9,493 bases of DNA from Pseudomonadota bacterium (GTDB lineage: Bacteria > Pseudomonadota > Alphaproteobacteria > Rhizobiales > Devosiaceae): the NCBI GenBank assembly GCA_023427545.1, contig JAEZBF010000081.1, positions 1 through 9,493 on the forward strand. Direction: 5' to 3'. Shown one piece after another: positions 1 through 6,340 of this stretch. A program made the translations under genes and the position numbers. The notes beneath the pieces are model-generated. The model was given only the letters and a program-made list of their open reading frames with translations. It was not told the DNA's origin and ran no database searches. Within the stretch, counting starts at the first letter, position 1. Every line of letters begins with the position of its first letter.

Positions 1-387
1 AACGACCGCCAGCGCCGCAATCTGCAGGCCACGCAGAATCCCGCTGCCCAGCAGGTCGGGCCAGAGCGCGAGCCCGTACGCAAAGATGAGAAGCAGCAGA
101 ACGGATGGAGCGGTGAAGCCCACCCACGCCGCCACCGCACCAGCGTAGCCCGCGCGGAGGTGACCGATGGCGATCCCGACCTGGCTCGAGGCCGGCCCGG
201 GCAGGAACTGGCACAGGGCAACGATGTCGGCGTATTCGGTCGCGCTCAGCCAGCCGCGGCGCGTAACGAAGGCCTCACGGAAATAGCCAAGGTGCGCGAC
301 CGGGCCGCCGAAGCTGGTGCAGCCGAGCAGCAGGAACGCGCCGAACACTTCGGCGATGGCATTCTTGGCTGGGGCGGCGTCGGGCAC
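1..387 (-). CDS. chrA: Chromate transporter ChrA, N-terminal part (runs off left edge)
   Basis: This is the N-terminal 129 residues of a CHR-family (PF02417) membrane transporter; the 3' end lies outside the window. The family signature is clear: an FGGPVAHLGYF block near residues 25-35, then RRGWL, then ADIVALCQFLPGPASSQVG, then hydrophobic segments (AAWVGFTAPSVLLLLIFAYGLAL). Characterised members export chromate by an antiport-like mechanism in the inner membrane. Many environmental homologues have no tested substrate. I chose the GTG at 387-385 because an in-frame TGA lies 51 nt upstream (438-436) and no other start codon falls between; the ribosome binding site is weak. It follows permease B on the same strand after about 53 nt holding a stem-loop, so read-through is possible. 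It has no evident link to sugar metabolism. Confidence 0.88.
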   Translation of the reverse strand, partial: MPDAAPAKNAIAEVFGAFLLLGCTSFGGPVAHLGYFREAFVTRRGWLSATEYADIVALCQFLPGPASSQVGIAIGHLRAGYAGAVAAWVGFTAPSVLLLLIFAYGLALWPDLLGSGILRGLQIAALAVV

Positions 388-403
388 TGGCGGGTCCGTA
401 GTT

Positions 404-426
404 CGCCAGCGGCTTGCCCGCTGGCG
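404..426 (-). other. Stem-loop between permease B and chrA
   Basis: A perfect 9-bp inverted repeat (404-412 with 418-426, core GCCAGCGG/CCGCTGGC) surrounds a 5-nt loop in the short gap between the permease B stop codon and the chrA start. No T-run follows on the minus strand, so it is not a canonical intrinsic terminator. It could weaken read-through into chrA, protect the upstream mRNA 3' end, or hinder chrA translation, since it ends about 16 nt before the GTG. The repeat is visible in the sequence; the role is inferred. Confidence 0.5.
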
Positions 427-440
427 CGCCTGCCGTCAAC

Positions 441-1424
441 TCAGCTTCTCACCCGCGGTGAGCGTCCATAGAGCAGCAGCATCGCGACGATCACCACGCC
501 ATAGACGATCTGCCGGCCGAACTCGGCCATCTGCATCACCGAGAGGATCGACTGCAGCAGCGTGATCAGGATCACGCCGGCGATCGTGCCGATGTAGTTG
601 CCACGCCCACCCAGGATCGACGTGCCGCCCAGCACCACCGCCGCGATGGCCGGCAGCAGGTAGGCATCGCCCATAGATTGTGCCGCCTTGCCGGCATAGC
701 CCGCGAGCAGCACGCCGCCGAATGCCGCGAGGGCGCCCGAGAGCGCGAACACCGCCACCACCACCCGTTGCGTCGGCACGCCGCTGAGGTAGGCGGCCGA
801 TTCGCGGTTGCCGATGCCGTAGACCGCCCGTCCGAAGGTGGTGCGAGTGAGCAGGAACACCGCGCAGGCGCCGACGATTGCCCAGACGATCACTGCGTGC
901 GGTATGCCCATGGTCGATTGCGCCCCGACGAACTTCATCGCGGCCGAGGCGGAATCGCGCGGCGAAAAACCGCCGCTATAGGCGACCATCAGACCCTGCG
1001 CGACGGCATTCACCGCCAGCGTGATGATCATCGATGGGATGCGAAGGTACGCGACGGCGACGCCGTTGATCAGCCCGATCAGCAGCCCGCAGAATACGCC
1101 GAACGGGATTGCCGCGAACTCGCCGATCGTGCCGTAGGCCGTAGCTGCCGACGCCATCATCGCGCCGAGCGTTATCGTCCACGGCACGCTGAGATCGATC
1201 TGCCCGAGCAGGATCACCAGCATCATGCCGGTCGCGATGACGCCGAGGAAGGCGCCCACCTTGAGCTGCTGCAGCAGGTATTCGGGCGAAAGGAAATTGG
1301 GCGAATAGAGCGAGCCGACGATAAGCAGCAGGATGATGCAGCCAAAGGCCGTGACCACCGGCAGGTCGATCCGCTGGCGGAGCGGCAAGGGCGTGGGGAG
1401 GGCGGGAGCAGCTTGCTCGGTCAT
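441..1424 (-). CDS. Sugar ABC transporter permease B (RbsC/AraH type)
   Basis: This is a 327-residue inner-membrane permease of the BPD_transp_2 family (PF02653), the class that carries ribose, arabinose, galactose and similar sugars. It is almost entirely hydrophobic after a short cytoplasmic N-terminus, with about 8-10 predicted membrane spans. Family landmarks are GQIDLSV (74-80), the cytoplasmic loop GIGNRESAAYLSG (about 203-215) that contacts the ATPase, and AAVVLGGTSILGGRG (261-275). Length is typical. The start codon lies 5 nt after the permease A stop with only a weak GGA upstream, so translational coupling is likely. It is only distantly similar to permease A, so the membrane channel is probably a heterodimer. 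It is the last transporter gene of the operon. The substrate cannot be deduced from the permease. Confidence 0.93.
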   Translation of the reverse strand: MTEQAAPALPTPLPLRQRIDLPVVTAFGCIILLLIVGSLYSPNFLSPEYLLQQLKVGAFLGVIATGMMLVILLGQIDLSVPWTITLGAMMASAATAYGTIGEFAAIPFGVFCGLLIGLINGVAVAYLRIPSMIITLAVNAVAQGLMVAYSGGFSPRDSASAAMKFVGAQSTMGIPHAVIVWAIVGACAVFLLTRTTFGRAVYGIGNRESAAYLSGVPTQRVVVAVFALSGALAAFGGVLLAGYAGKAAQSMGDAYLLPAIAAVVLGGTSILGGRGNYIGTIAGVILITLLQSILSVMQMAEFGRQIVYGVVIVAMLLLYGRSPRVRS

Positions 1425-1429
1425 CGCGA

Positions 1430-2473
1430 TTATCCGAAGAGTTCGAGGCGGTTACGCACCTGGAACAGGCGCGCAGAGCCGATGCTGACGGCGATCAGCA
1501 GCACAATGCCCTGCAACAGCGGCTGCCAGAGCGGATCGACGTTCAGCACGAACATCAGGTCCTTGATGGTGAGGAAGGCGAAGGCGCCGAAGATCGCGCC
1601 CACCGCGCTGCCGCGGCCGCCGAACAGCGACACCCCACCGAGCACCACCGCGGCGATCGAATTGAGCGTGTAGGTGCCCGCCGCCGCCTGGTCGGCCTGG
1701 CCGGACGAAGTCACGAACGTGATGTAGAGCCCGCCCAGCGCGCAGAAGAAGCCCGACGACACATAGGCGACGAACTTGGCCGTGCGGATCGGCATGCCCG
1801 ACATATAGGCGGCCGATTCCGACGAGCCGACGGCATAGGTCGCGCGCCCCAGGATGGAGCGTCGGTAGGGAATCCAGAGCAGCACCACCACGAGCAGCAG
1901 GAAGACCATGCTCGCCGGGATAATGCCGTTGAACTTGCTGAGCAGGAACTTGCCCAGCGCCTTGGCGAACTCGGGCGTGGCGCCGGGCTGCGGCCGCATC
2001 CAGAGGGCCAGCCCGAAGAACACCGCCGAAGTTGCAATCGTCGCAACGATCGGCTGCAGCCGTCCGAAGATGACGATCGCGCCGTTGAGCGCGCCGCAGG
2101 CAATGCCCACCAGCAGCACGATCACGACGCCCACCGCAGGCCCCGCGACGGGACCGAGGTCGAAGCCCCAGGCGGCGCCGAGATTATTGACCACCACGAA
2201 TGAGGCGACCACGTTGCAGAGCACGAAGATCATGCCGACCGACAGGTCGATGCCCGCGGTCAGCACCACGAAGGTCTGTGCAATCGCGATCAGCGCCAGC
2301 AGGATGCCCTTGTTGGCCGCCGTCTGGAGGACGTTGCCCACCCCCTGGACCGTGTAGCCGTTGTTGACGATCGCCGGGTGGTTGGCCATGTAGGCCACGA
2401 ACATCAGGATGAAGATCGCGAGCGCGAGCAGGGTGCCGCGCTGGCTATGGAACCAGAAGCGCCACTCGCTCAT
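1430..2473 (-). CDS. Sugar ABC transporter permease A (RbsC/AraH type)
   Basis: This is a 347-residue BPD_transp_2 permease and the second membrane subunit of the importer. A basic N-terminus precedes the first span (about 13-30). The conserved TAGIDLSVG lies at 72-80, the ATPase-contacting loop AVGSSESAAYMSG at about 214-226, and IAAVVLGGVSLFGGRGS at about 273-289. Its ATG overlaps the ATPase stop codon in an ATGA arrangement (2473-2470), a classic sign of translational coupling. Compared with permease B it has a longer periplasmic insert around residues 155-185 (MRPQPGATPEF and following). Together with permease B it should form the translocation path for the sugar delivered by the periplasmic binding protein. 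Confidence 0.93.
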   Translation of the reverse strand: MSEWRFWFHSQRGTLLALAIFILMFVAYMANHPAIVNNGYTVQGVGNVLQTAANKGILLALIAIAQTFVVLTAGIDLSVGMIFVLCNVVASFVVVNNLGAAWGFDLGPVAGPAVGVVIVLLVGIACGALNGAIVIFGRLQPIVATIATSAVFFGLALWMRPQPGATPEFAKALGKFLLSKFNGIIPASMVFLLLVVVLLWIPYRRSILGRATYAVGSSESAAYMSGMPIRTAKFVAYVSSGFFCALGGLYITFVTSSGQADQAAAGTYTLNSIAAVVLGGVSLFGGRGSAVGAIFGAFAFLTIKDLMFVLNVDPLWQPLLQGIVLLIAVSIGSARLFQVRNRLELFG

Positions 2474-4035
2474 CGCGCATCACCCAGCATGACTTTCGCC
2501 TCCCGGCTGCCGGCCTCGATGTTGAGTGCACTGGCAATCAGCGCTCGCTCCGTGATCTCTTCGCCGACAAGCGTGCGCCGCACCGCGCCATCGTACATCA
2601 CCAGCACCTTGTCGCAGCAACCGATCAGCTCGTCGTAGTCGGTCGAATAGAGGACGATGGCTGCACCCTCGTTGGCGAGCCGTCGAAGGAGCTGGTAGAT
2701 CTCCTGCTTGGTGCCGACGTCGATGCCGCGCGTGGGGTCGTTGAGCAGGATGATGCGCGGCGAGAGCATCAGCCACTTGGCAATCACCACCTTCTGCTGG
2801 TTGCCGCCCGACAGCGAGCCGGCGGGCACCGCCGTGCCGTCGGTCTTGATCGCCAGCAGGCGGATCATTTCGGCGACCGCCTGCTTTTCGTCCTGCCGGC
2901 GGATCACCCCGCCGCTGCTGAACTTCGAGAGCGCCGCAAAGCTCAGGTTGTCTCGCACCGACATCGGCAGCATCAGCCCCTCTGTCTTGCGGTCCTCGGG
3001 GATCAGCGCCATCCCCACGCCCGGCGCCTTGGCCTGCCGCGGCGAATTGAGCGCCACCGGCTTGCCGTCGATCAGGATCTCGCCGCTCGTGCCGCGCAGC
3101 ACGCCGAACAATGCGAGCAGCAACTCCCGCTGGCCCTGGCCGTCGAGGCCGCCAAGCCCGACGACCTCGCCGGCGCGCACGCTCATCGACACCTCGTTCA
3201 GCCGGGGCGACCAGCTCAGGCGGCGGGTTTCGAGCACCGGCGTCTTCGTTTCTGGCTGTGCCGGCGGCTTGGGCGGGAACACGTTGTGGTACTCGCGGCC
3301 GATCATCAGCTCGACGACCTGCTCGTCCGTCTTGGTGCCCGCGGCGTAGGTCGCAACGTTCCGGCCGTTGCGGAAGACCGTACAAACGTCCGCGAGCTCG
3401 GTAATCTCATGCATACGGTGCGAGATGTAGAGCAGGGCGACGCCTTCCTGCCGAAGCCGCTTGATCACCCCGAAGACGCTCTCGACGTCCGATGCCGAGA
3501 GCGCCGACGTCGCTTCGTCGAGGATGAGGATGCGCGGCTTGCGCGCCAGCGCCTTGGCGATCTCGACGATCTGGCGGCGGCTGAGCGGCAGATCGCGGAT
3601 CAGCGTTGCCGGATGGATGTCGCTGCCACCCGCTCGCGCCAGCGCCTCTTCGGCGAGGCGGCGCTGGGCGCGCTGGTCGATCATGCCCATGCGGGTGGGC
3701 GGATTGGAAATGATGATGTTGTCGGCGACCGACAGCTCGGGAATGAGCGAGAGTTCCTGGAAGACGCAGACGATCCCCGCGGCATTCGCGGCGGCGGGAT
3801 CGGCGAACGTCACCTCCTGGCCTTCGAGCAGCATGCGCCCGGCATCGGGTTTGACCACCCCGGACATGATTTTGATCAGGGTGGATTTGCCGGCGCCGTT
3901 CTCGCCCAGGATGGCGTGAACCTGCCCCGGATGCATCGTCAGCTCGGCGTTTTCGAGCGCGCGAACGCCGCCATAGCGTTTGGAAATGCCCTCCATCCGG
4001 AAGAGCGGCTCGGCATTGATTTGTGGCGACTGCAC
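2470..4035 (-). CDS. Sugar ABC transporter ATP-binding protein, two fused NBDs (RbsA/AraG/MglA type)
   Basis: This 521-residue cytoplasmic ATPase has two tandem nucleotide-binding domains and powers the importer. NBD1 is canonical: Walker A GENGAGKST (44-52), Q-loop Q93, a variant signature LSRRQ (151-155), Walker B ILILDE (169-174) and switch His206. NBD2 has the degenerate P-loop usual for this class (GGLDGQGQRE, about 295-304), an intact signature LSGGNQQ (408-414), but IILLND (428-433) where ILDE is expected, and STD (464-466) where the switch His would be. NBD2 is therefore probably a regulatory or non-hydrolysing site. The start is a GTG, supported by GGGGAG at 4047-4042, six nt upstream; the next Met (residue 14) has no such site. 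The stop overlaps the permease A start. REP-like DNA lies between this gene and the binding-protein gene. Confidence 0.95.
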   Translation of the reverse strand: MQSPQINAEPLFRMEGISKRYGGVRALENAELTMHPGQVHAILGENGAGKSTLIKIMSGVVKPDAGRMLLEGQEVTFADPAAANAAGIVCVFQELSLIPELSVADNIIISNPPTRMGMIDQRAQRRLAEEALARAGGSDIHPATLIRDLPLSRRQIVEIAKALARKPRILILDEATSALSASDVESVFGVIKRLRQEGVALLYISHRMHEITELADVCTVFRNGRNVATYAAGTKTDEQVVELMIGREYHNVFPPKPPAQPETKTPVLETRRLSWSPRLNEVSMSVRAGEVVGLGGLDGQGQRELLLALFGVLRGTSGEILIDGKPVALNSPRQAKAPGVGMALIPEDRKTEGLMLPMSVRDNLSFAALSKFSSGGVIRRQDEKQAVAEMIRLLAIKTDGTAVPAGSLSGGNQQKVVIAKWLMLSPRIILLNDPTRGIDVGTKQEIYQLLRRLANEGAAIVLYSTDYDELIGCCDKVLVMYDGAVRRTLVGEEITERALIASALNIEAGSREAKVMLGDAR

Positions 4036-4054
4036 CCTTGGCTCCCCGACCGCA

Positions 4055-4136
4055 GGGTCATTCCCGCGAAGGCGGGAATCTCTGTTCAGGATCTCGACAC
4101 CGGCAACTGAGATCCCCGCTTTCGCGGGGATGACCC
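4055..4136. repeat. Inverted pair of REP-like palindromes (BIME-like element)
   Basis: Two copies of a palindromic unit face each other with GGGTCA at one outer end (4055-4060) and TGACCC at the other (4131-4136). The left hairpin is TTCCCGC-GAAG-GCGGGAA (4061-4078). The right hairpin is ATCCCCGC-TTTC-GCGGGGAT (4112-4131). Read outside-in, the two copies agree at nearly every base for about 28 nt and are separated by about 30 nt. This matches the widespread repetitive unit whose accidental translations read FPRRRES or PAFAGMT. It lies between the binding-protein and ATPase genes, as REP elements do between malE and malF in Escherichia coli. Such elements usually protect the upstream mRNA from 3' exonucleases. 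Copy number in the genome is not visible here. Confidence 0.85.
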
Positions 4137-4143
4137 GATTGGT

Positions 4144-4173
4144 GGGTGACGGCGGAGCAAACCGCCGCCACCC
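4144..4173 (-). other. Strong stem-loop just after the binding-protein gene
   Basis: The two 12-nt arms (4144-4155 and 4162-4173) pair fully in the minus-strand RNA, with one G-U pair and a 6-nt loop. The stem starts 15 nt after the binding-protein stop codon. No U-run follows, so a simple rho-independent terminator is unlikely. A 3'-end stabilising or partial-attenuation structure would fit the usual need for an excess of binding protein over membrane subunits. The structure is seen in the sequence; the role is inferred. Confidence 0.6.
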
Positions 4174-4188
4174 CAGAGTGTCCTCGGC

Positions 4189-5310
4189 TTACTGGTTTTC
4201 CTTCGTCTGACCCATGATTTCCTGGGCAGTGAAGTTGATGCCGCAGGTGGGGAAGGAGTTACCCACGAAGAAGTTATCGGACTCATCGGGGTAGTAGTTC
4301 TCGCCGGCCTTGAAGTCCGGGTCCTCGACGATCGCGAGCGGCAGCTTGATCTCCTGGGGGATGACCTTGCCCTCGAGCGCGTCGATCGCGGTCTTGATGG
4401 CAACGGCGACCTGCGCCGGACCCGAACCGGCCGACGAGCAGACCAGCCCTTCGGCAGCGTGGGCGCCGCAGAACTTGCGGAAGCCGTTCTCGGTCTCGCC
4501 CCCCACCGGGACGAAGGGATGGTTGGCATCGATCAGCGCCTGGATGGTGCCGGTCGAGCCGCCCTGGACGGTGATGCCGTCGAACTTGCCGTTCACCGCA
4601 ATGGCGTCGGCCGTCGCCTTCTGGGCGGTGCCGTCGTCCCACTTGCCGACGACTTCGACGATGTCCCACTTCTTGCCCGAGGCATCGAGGACTTCGTGGA
4701 TGCCGTTGTGGCGGTCGGTGTCGACCGAGGTGCCGGCGACGCCGCGCACTTCGAGGATCTTGCCGCCGTCGGGGATCTTCTTGACCAGCCAGTTGGCCCA
4801 GAGCTCTCCGAGACCCTTCTGGTCGACGTTGACGTTGATCGCATCGGTGGTGTCGAGGATGTTGTCGAACGCCACGAGGATCACGCCCGCTTCCTTGGCG
4901 CGGTCGATGACCGGGCCGAAGGCCGAGGGGTTCTGCGCGTTGACGACGATCGCGTCATAGCCGGAATCGATGAAGTTGTTGATCGCCGAGATCTGGGCGG
5001 CGACGTCTTCACCGGTCGAGACGACCTTGAATTCCTTGAGCTTGGCGGCAACCTCGGGCTGGGCCGCATAGGCCTTGGCCGTCTGGATCATCTGGATGCG
5101 CCAGGTGTTGGCGATGTAGCCATTGGCAAGGGCGATGCGGAAGGGCCCCTGCTTGGCCGGGTACTGGAAGAACTGGGTCGAGGCTTCCCACGGCGCATAG
5201 CACTGGGCGTCCTCGGCCGGCCCGGAGACGATCGCCGGCTCGGCGATCGCGACCGCCGTGGTCATCAGCAGGGCGGCAATCGCCGGTGCTGCAATCTTGA
5301 ACATTCTCAT
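4189..5310 (-). CDS. Periplasmic sugar-binding protein of the ABC importer (Peripla_BP_4 type)
   Basis: This 373-residue periplasmic substrate-binding protein belongs to the ribose/galactose-binding (type I periplasmic) superfamily. The signal peptide is MRMFKIAAPAIAALLMTTAV followed by AIA, with cleavage likely after Ala23. The mature protein shows two alternating lobes: ALANGYIANTWR (60-71), NNFIDSGYDAIVVNAQNPSAF (about 111-131), GVILVAFDN (142-150), GKILEVRGVAGTSVDTDRHNG (183-203) and FDGITVQGGSTGTIQAL (243-259). I chose the ATG at 5310 because GGGAGGAAAG lies just upstream with GGAGG 7 nt away; the in-frame ATG at 5325 overlaps that ribosome binding site and has none of its own. There are four cysteines (37, 281, 291, 356), unusual for this fold and compatible with disulfides in the periplasm. 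The ligand is unknown; the neighbouring genes suggest a sugar or sugar acid. Confidence 0.93.
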   Translation of the reverse strand: MRMFKIAAPAIAALLMTTAVAIAEPAIVSGPAEDAQCYAPWEASTQFFQYPAKQGPFRIALANGYIANTWRIQMIQTAKAYAAQPEVAAKLKEFKVVSTGEDVAAQISAINNFIDSGYDAIVVNAQNPSAFGPVIDRAKEAGVILVAFDNILDTTDAINVNVDQKGLGELWANWLVKKIPDGGKILEVRGVAGTSVDTDRHNGIHEVLDASGKKWDIVEVVGKWDDGTAQKATADAIAVNGKFDGITVQGGSTGTIQALIDANHPFVPVGGETENGFRKFCGAHAAEGLVCSSAGSGPAQVAVAIKTAIDALEGKVIPQEIKLPLAIVEDPDFKAGENYYPDESDNFFVGNSFPTCGINFTAQEIMGQTKENQ

Positions 5311-5325
5311 AGTCTTTCCTCCCAT
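5311..5325 (-). promoter_or_regulatory. Start-deciding ribosome binding site of the binding-protein gene
   Basis: On the minus strand this stretch reads ATGGGAGGAAAGACT directly before ATG. GGGAGG is a near-perfect Shine-Dalgarno sequence with 7 nt to the ATG at 5310. An upstream in-frame ATG (5325-5323) sits inside the same element and should not be used as the start. The stronger site fits a protein needed in excess over the other importer subunits. Confidence 0.75.
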
Positions 5326-5340
5326 AAGTCACTGAACGTG

Positions 5341-5355
5341 TTGCAATCTTCGCAA
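5341..5355. promoter_or_regulatory. Imperfect TTGC-N7-GCAA dyad upstream of the binding-protein gene
   Basis: TTGCAATCTTCGCAA lies 30-45 bp upstream of the binding-protein start in the 127-bp gap after regulator 1. It is an imperfect inverted repeat of the size of a regulator half-site pair. I see no convincing sigma70 promoter in this gap, so the importer genes may be transcribed together with regulator 1 or from an activated promoter. This is a weak candidate operator based on symmetry alone. Confidence 0.25.
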
Positions 5356-5414
5356 GCGGCGGACCGTCCACCCCGCGCGCCGCTACCCCCCTCGACCGCT
5401 CAGGCGGCCGGTCC

Positions 5415-5430
5415 GGCGCCTTGCGGCGCC
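5415..5430 (-). other. GGCGCC stem-loop after the regulator 1 gene
   Basis: A perfect 6-bp GC-only stem (GGCGCC on both sides, 4-nt loop) starts 7 nt after the regulator 1 stop codon. No T-run follows on the minus strand, so full intrinsic termination is not supported. It could be a pause, a rho-associated end or an mRNA 3'-protection structure that partly separates regulator and importer transcripts. Confidence 0.4.
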
Positions 5431-5437
5431 AAGCTCC

Positions 5438-6184
5438 TCAGTCGTCCTCCTCGTTCTTGAAGAGACCCAGCCCCGCTTCGAGGTGCTGGTTGACGCGGTA
5501 TTTGAATGCGAGCCGGTCGCGGCTCTCCAGCGCATCGACGATGCCGTCGTGCTCGCTGTGGTTCTGCGTGCCGGACTTACGCCGGCTGACGCCGTTCTCC
5601 ATGATCTTGAGCATCACCGGTTTCATGATCCGGTAGATGTCGTCGATCTGCTGGTTGCCCAGGATCGAGACGAGCCGTGCGTGGAAGCGGAAATCCTGCT
5701 GCGCCGCCTTGGACGCGTTGGTCTCGGCGAGCATGGCGTCGTTGATCGCGCGCAGCTCCGCGACGTCGGTCTCGGTGGCCCCTCGGAACAGAAGGTCCAC
5801 CGAGCCCACCTCGATGAGGCTGCGGAAGCCCTGCGTATCGAGGAAGGTGCGGCGGCTGAGCTCGAGCGTGTTGAAGGAGTAGAGGTCGAACACGGCGTCC
5901 ATGCGCCGGTCGATGATGATCGCGCCGACCTTGGGGCGGACTTCGACCACGCCATAGGTCTTGAGGATGCGCATCGCCTCGCGCACCGTGTTGCGCGATG
6001 AGGCGAGCATCTCGCAGAGTTCGCGCTCGGAGGGCAGGGCGTCGCCGACCCCCAGGTTACGGGCATCGATCAGCGACTTGATCTGCTGGACGGCGGTTTC
6101 GACGGCGGAATCGGCGAGGTGCACGGCGCCGCTGCCGGCAGGCCGCACCTGTGGCGTGATCGGAATCACGTTCTCCATCGCCAT
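5438..6184 (-). CDS. GntR-family transcriptional regulator 1 (FadR/FCD subfamily)
   Basis: This 248-residue DNA-binding regulator has an N-terminal winged helix (about 25-92; PSERELCEMLASSRNTVREA at 51-70 covers the recognition region) and a C-terminal all-helical FCD ligand domain. The FCD metal/ligand set appears intact: Asp164 and His168 in DFRFH, His212 in HSEHDGI and His234 in NQHLE. FCD regulators typically sense organic or sugar acids. I chose the ATG at 6184 next to GGGGGGAG; the ATG at 6178 is an equal alternative because its spacing to GGAG is 9 nt rather than 3. The open frame continues upstream to 6310 but that part has no family similarity and would cover the promoter. It precedes the importer genes by 127 bp and is likely their local regulator. 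FadR-type dyads in its own promoter region suggest autoregulation. Confidence 0.93.
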   Translation of the reverse strand: MAMENVIPITPQVRPAGSGAVHLADSAVETAVQQIKSLIDARNLGVGDALPSERELCEMLASSRNTVREAMRILKTYGVVEVRPKVGAIIIDRRMDAVFDLYSFNTLELSRRTFLDTQGFRSLIEVGSVDLLFRGATETDVAELRAINDAMLAETNASKAAQQDFRFHARLVSILGNQQIDDIYRIMKPVMLKIMENGVSRRKSGTQNHSEHDGIVDALESRDRLAFKYRVNQHLEAGLGLFKNEEDD

Positions 6185-6224
6185 GAACTCCCCCCGGAGC
6201 CCCTGCAGCATTCTAGGGCTGCAT

Positions 6225-6235
6225 TTGTAGGACCA
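6225..6235. promoter_or_regulatory. FadR-type operator candidate at the regulator 1 transcription start
   Basis: TTGTAGGACCA fits the TNGT-N3-ACNA dyad recognised by many FadR-subfamily GntR proteins. It sits 4 bp downstream of the predicted -10 and so covers the expected transcription start of regulator 1. Read on the minus strand (TGGTCCTACAA) it differs from the second site at 6299-6309 at only two of eleven positions. Binding here would block transcription initiation, which suggests autorepression relieved by a ligand. The motif is seen; binding is inferred. Confidence 0.55.
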
Positions 6236-6239
6236 GTTA

Positions 6240-6268
6240 AGGCTAGGAGCCGGAAAAGCCGATGTCAA
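6240..6268 (-). promoter_or_regulatory. Sigma70-like promoter for regulator 1
   Basis: On the minus strand a perfect TTGACA (6268-6263) is followed after exactly 17 nt by TAGCCT (6245-6240), giving a start near 6233 and a leader of about 50 nt. It is the best promoter-like pair seen in the transporter half of the window. It may drive both regulator 1 and the downstream importer genes, whose own upstream gap shows no comparable pair. Confidence 0.55.
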
Positions 6269-6276
6269 TATGCGGC

Positions 6277-6297
6277 CCCACGCTCGTGAAGCGTGGG
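6277..6297 (-). terminator. Terminator-like stem-loop after the FAH hydrolase gene
   Basis: A perfect 8-bp stem (CCCACGCT / AGCGTGGG) with a 5-nt loop lies about 44 nt after the hydrolase stop codon and just upstream of the regulator 1 promoter. No U-run follows directly, so it is at best an incomplete intrinsic terminator. Its position suggests it separates the regulator 2-hydrolase transcript from the regulator 1-importer transcript. Confidence 0.4.
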
Positions 6298-6298
6298 C

Positions 6299-6309
6299 TG
6301 GTCCCACCA
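6299..6309. promoter_or_regulatory. Perfect FadR-type dyad upstream of the regulator 1 promoter
   Basis: TGGTCCCACCA is an exact TGGT-N3-ACCA palindrome, the core of the FadR-subfamily operator. It lies about 30 bp upstream of the predicted -35. Its centre is 74 bp from that of the related site at 6225-6235, close to seven helical turns, so two bound dimers would face the same side of the DNA. A further GGACCA follows at 6317-6322 but does not complete a dyad. Confidence 0.55.
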
Positions 6310-6340
6310 ACCGGCAGGACCACCACCGGCCCCCGCACCA

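Noticed and set aside
678..1673. Plus-strand open frame (331 codons) across the two permease genes
   Set aside because: It is rich in Arg, His and Asp with no domain, and lies opposite conserved transmembrane proteins.
4144..4173. Rho-independent terminator after the binding-protein gene
   Set aside because: The hairpin is strong but lacks a U-run, and the ATPase and permease genes downstream show no promoter of their own, so full termination would be unlikely.
3980..4210. Small open frame encoding an FPRRRES...PAFAGMT peptide
   Set aside because: This peptide is the well-known accidental translation of REP-like repeats; the DNA is better explained as the inverted palindrome pair.
5361..5369. 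GGACCGTCC palindrome upstream of the binding-protein gene as a regulator 1 site
   Set aside because: It shares GGACC with the regulator 1 motif but does not fit the TNGT-N3-ACNA spacing; short GC-rich palindromes are common here.
6185..6310. N-terminal extension of regulator 1 by 42 residues
   Set aside because: The ribosome binding site lies just before 6184, and the extension would cover the promoter, operator candidates and a stem-loop; it has no GntR similarity.
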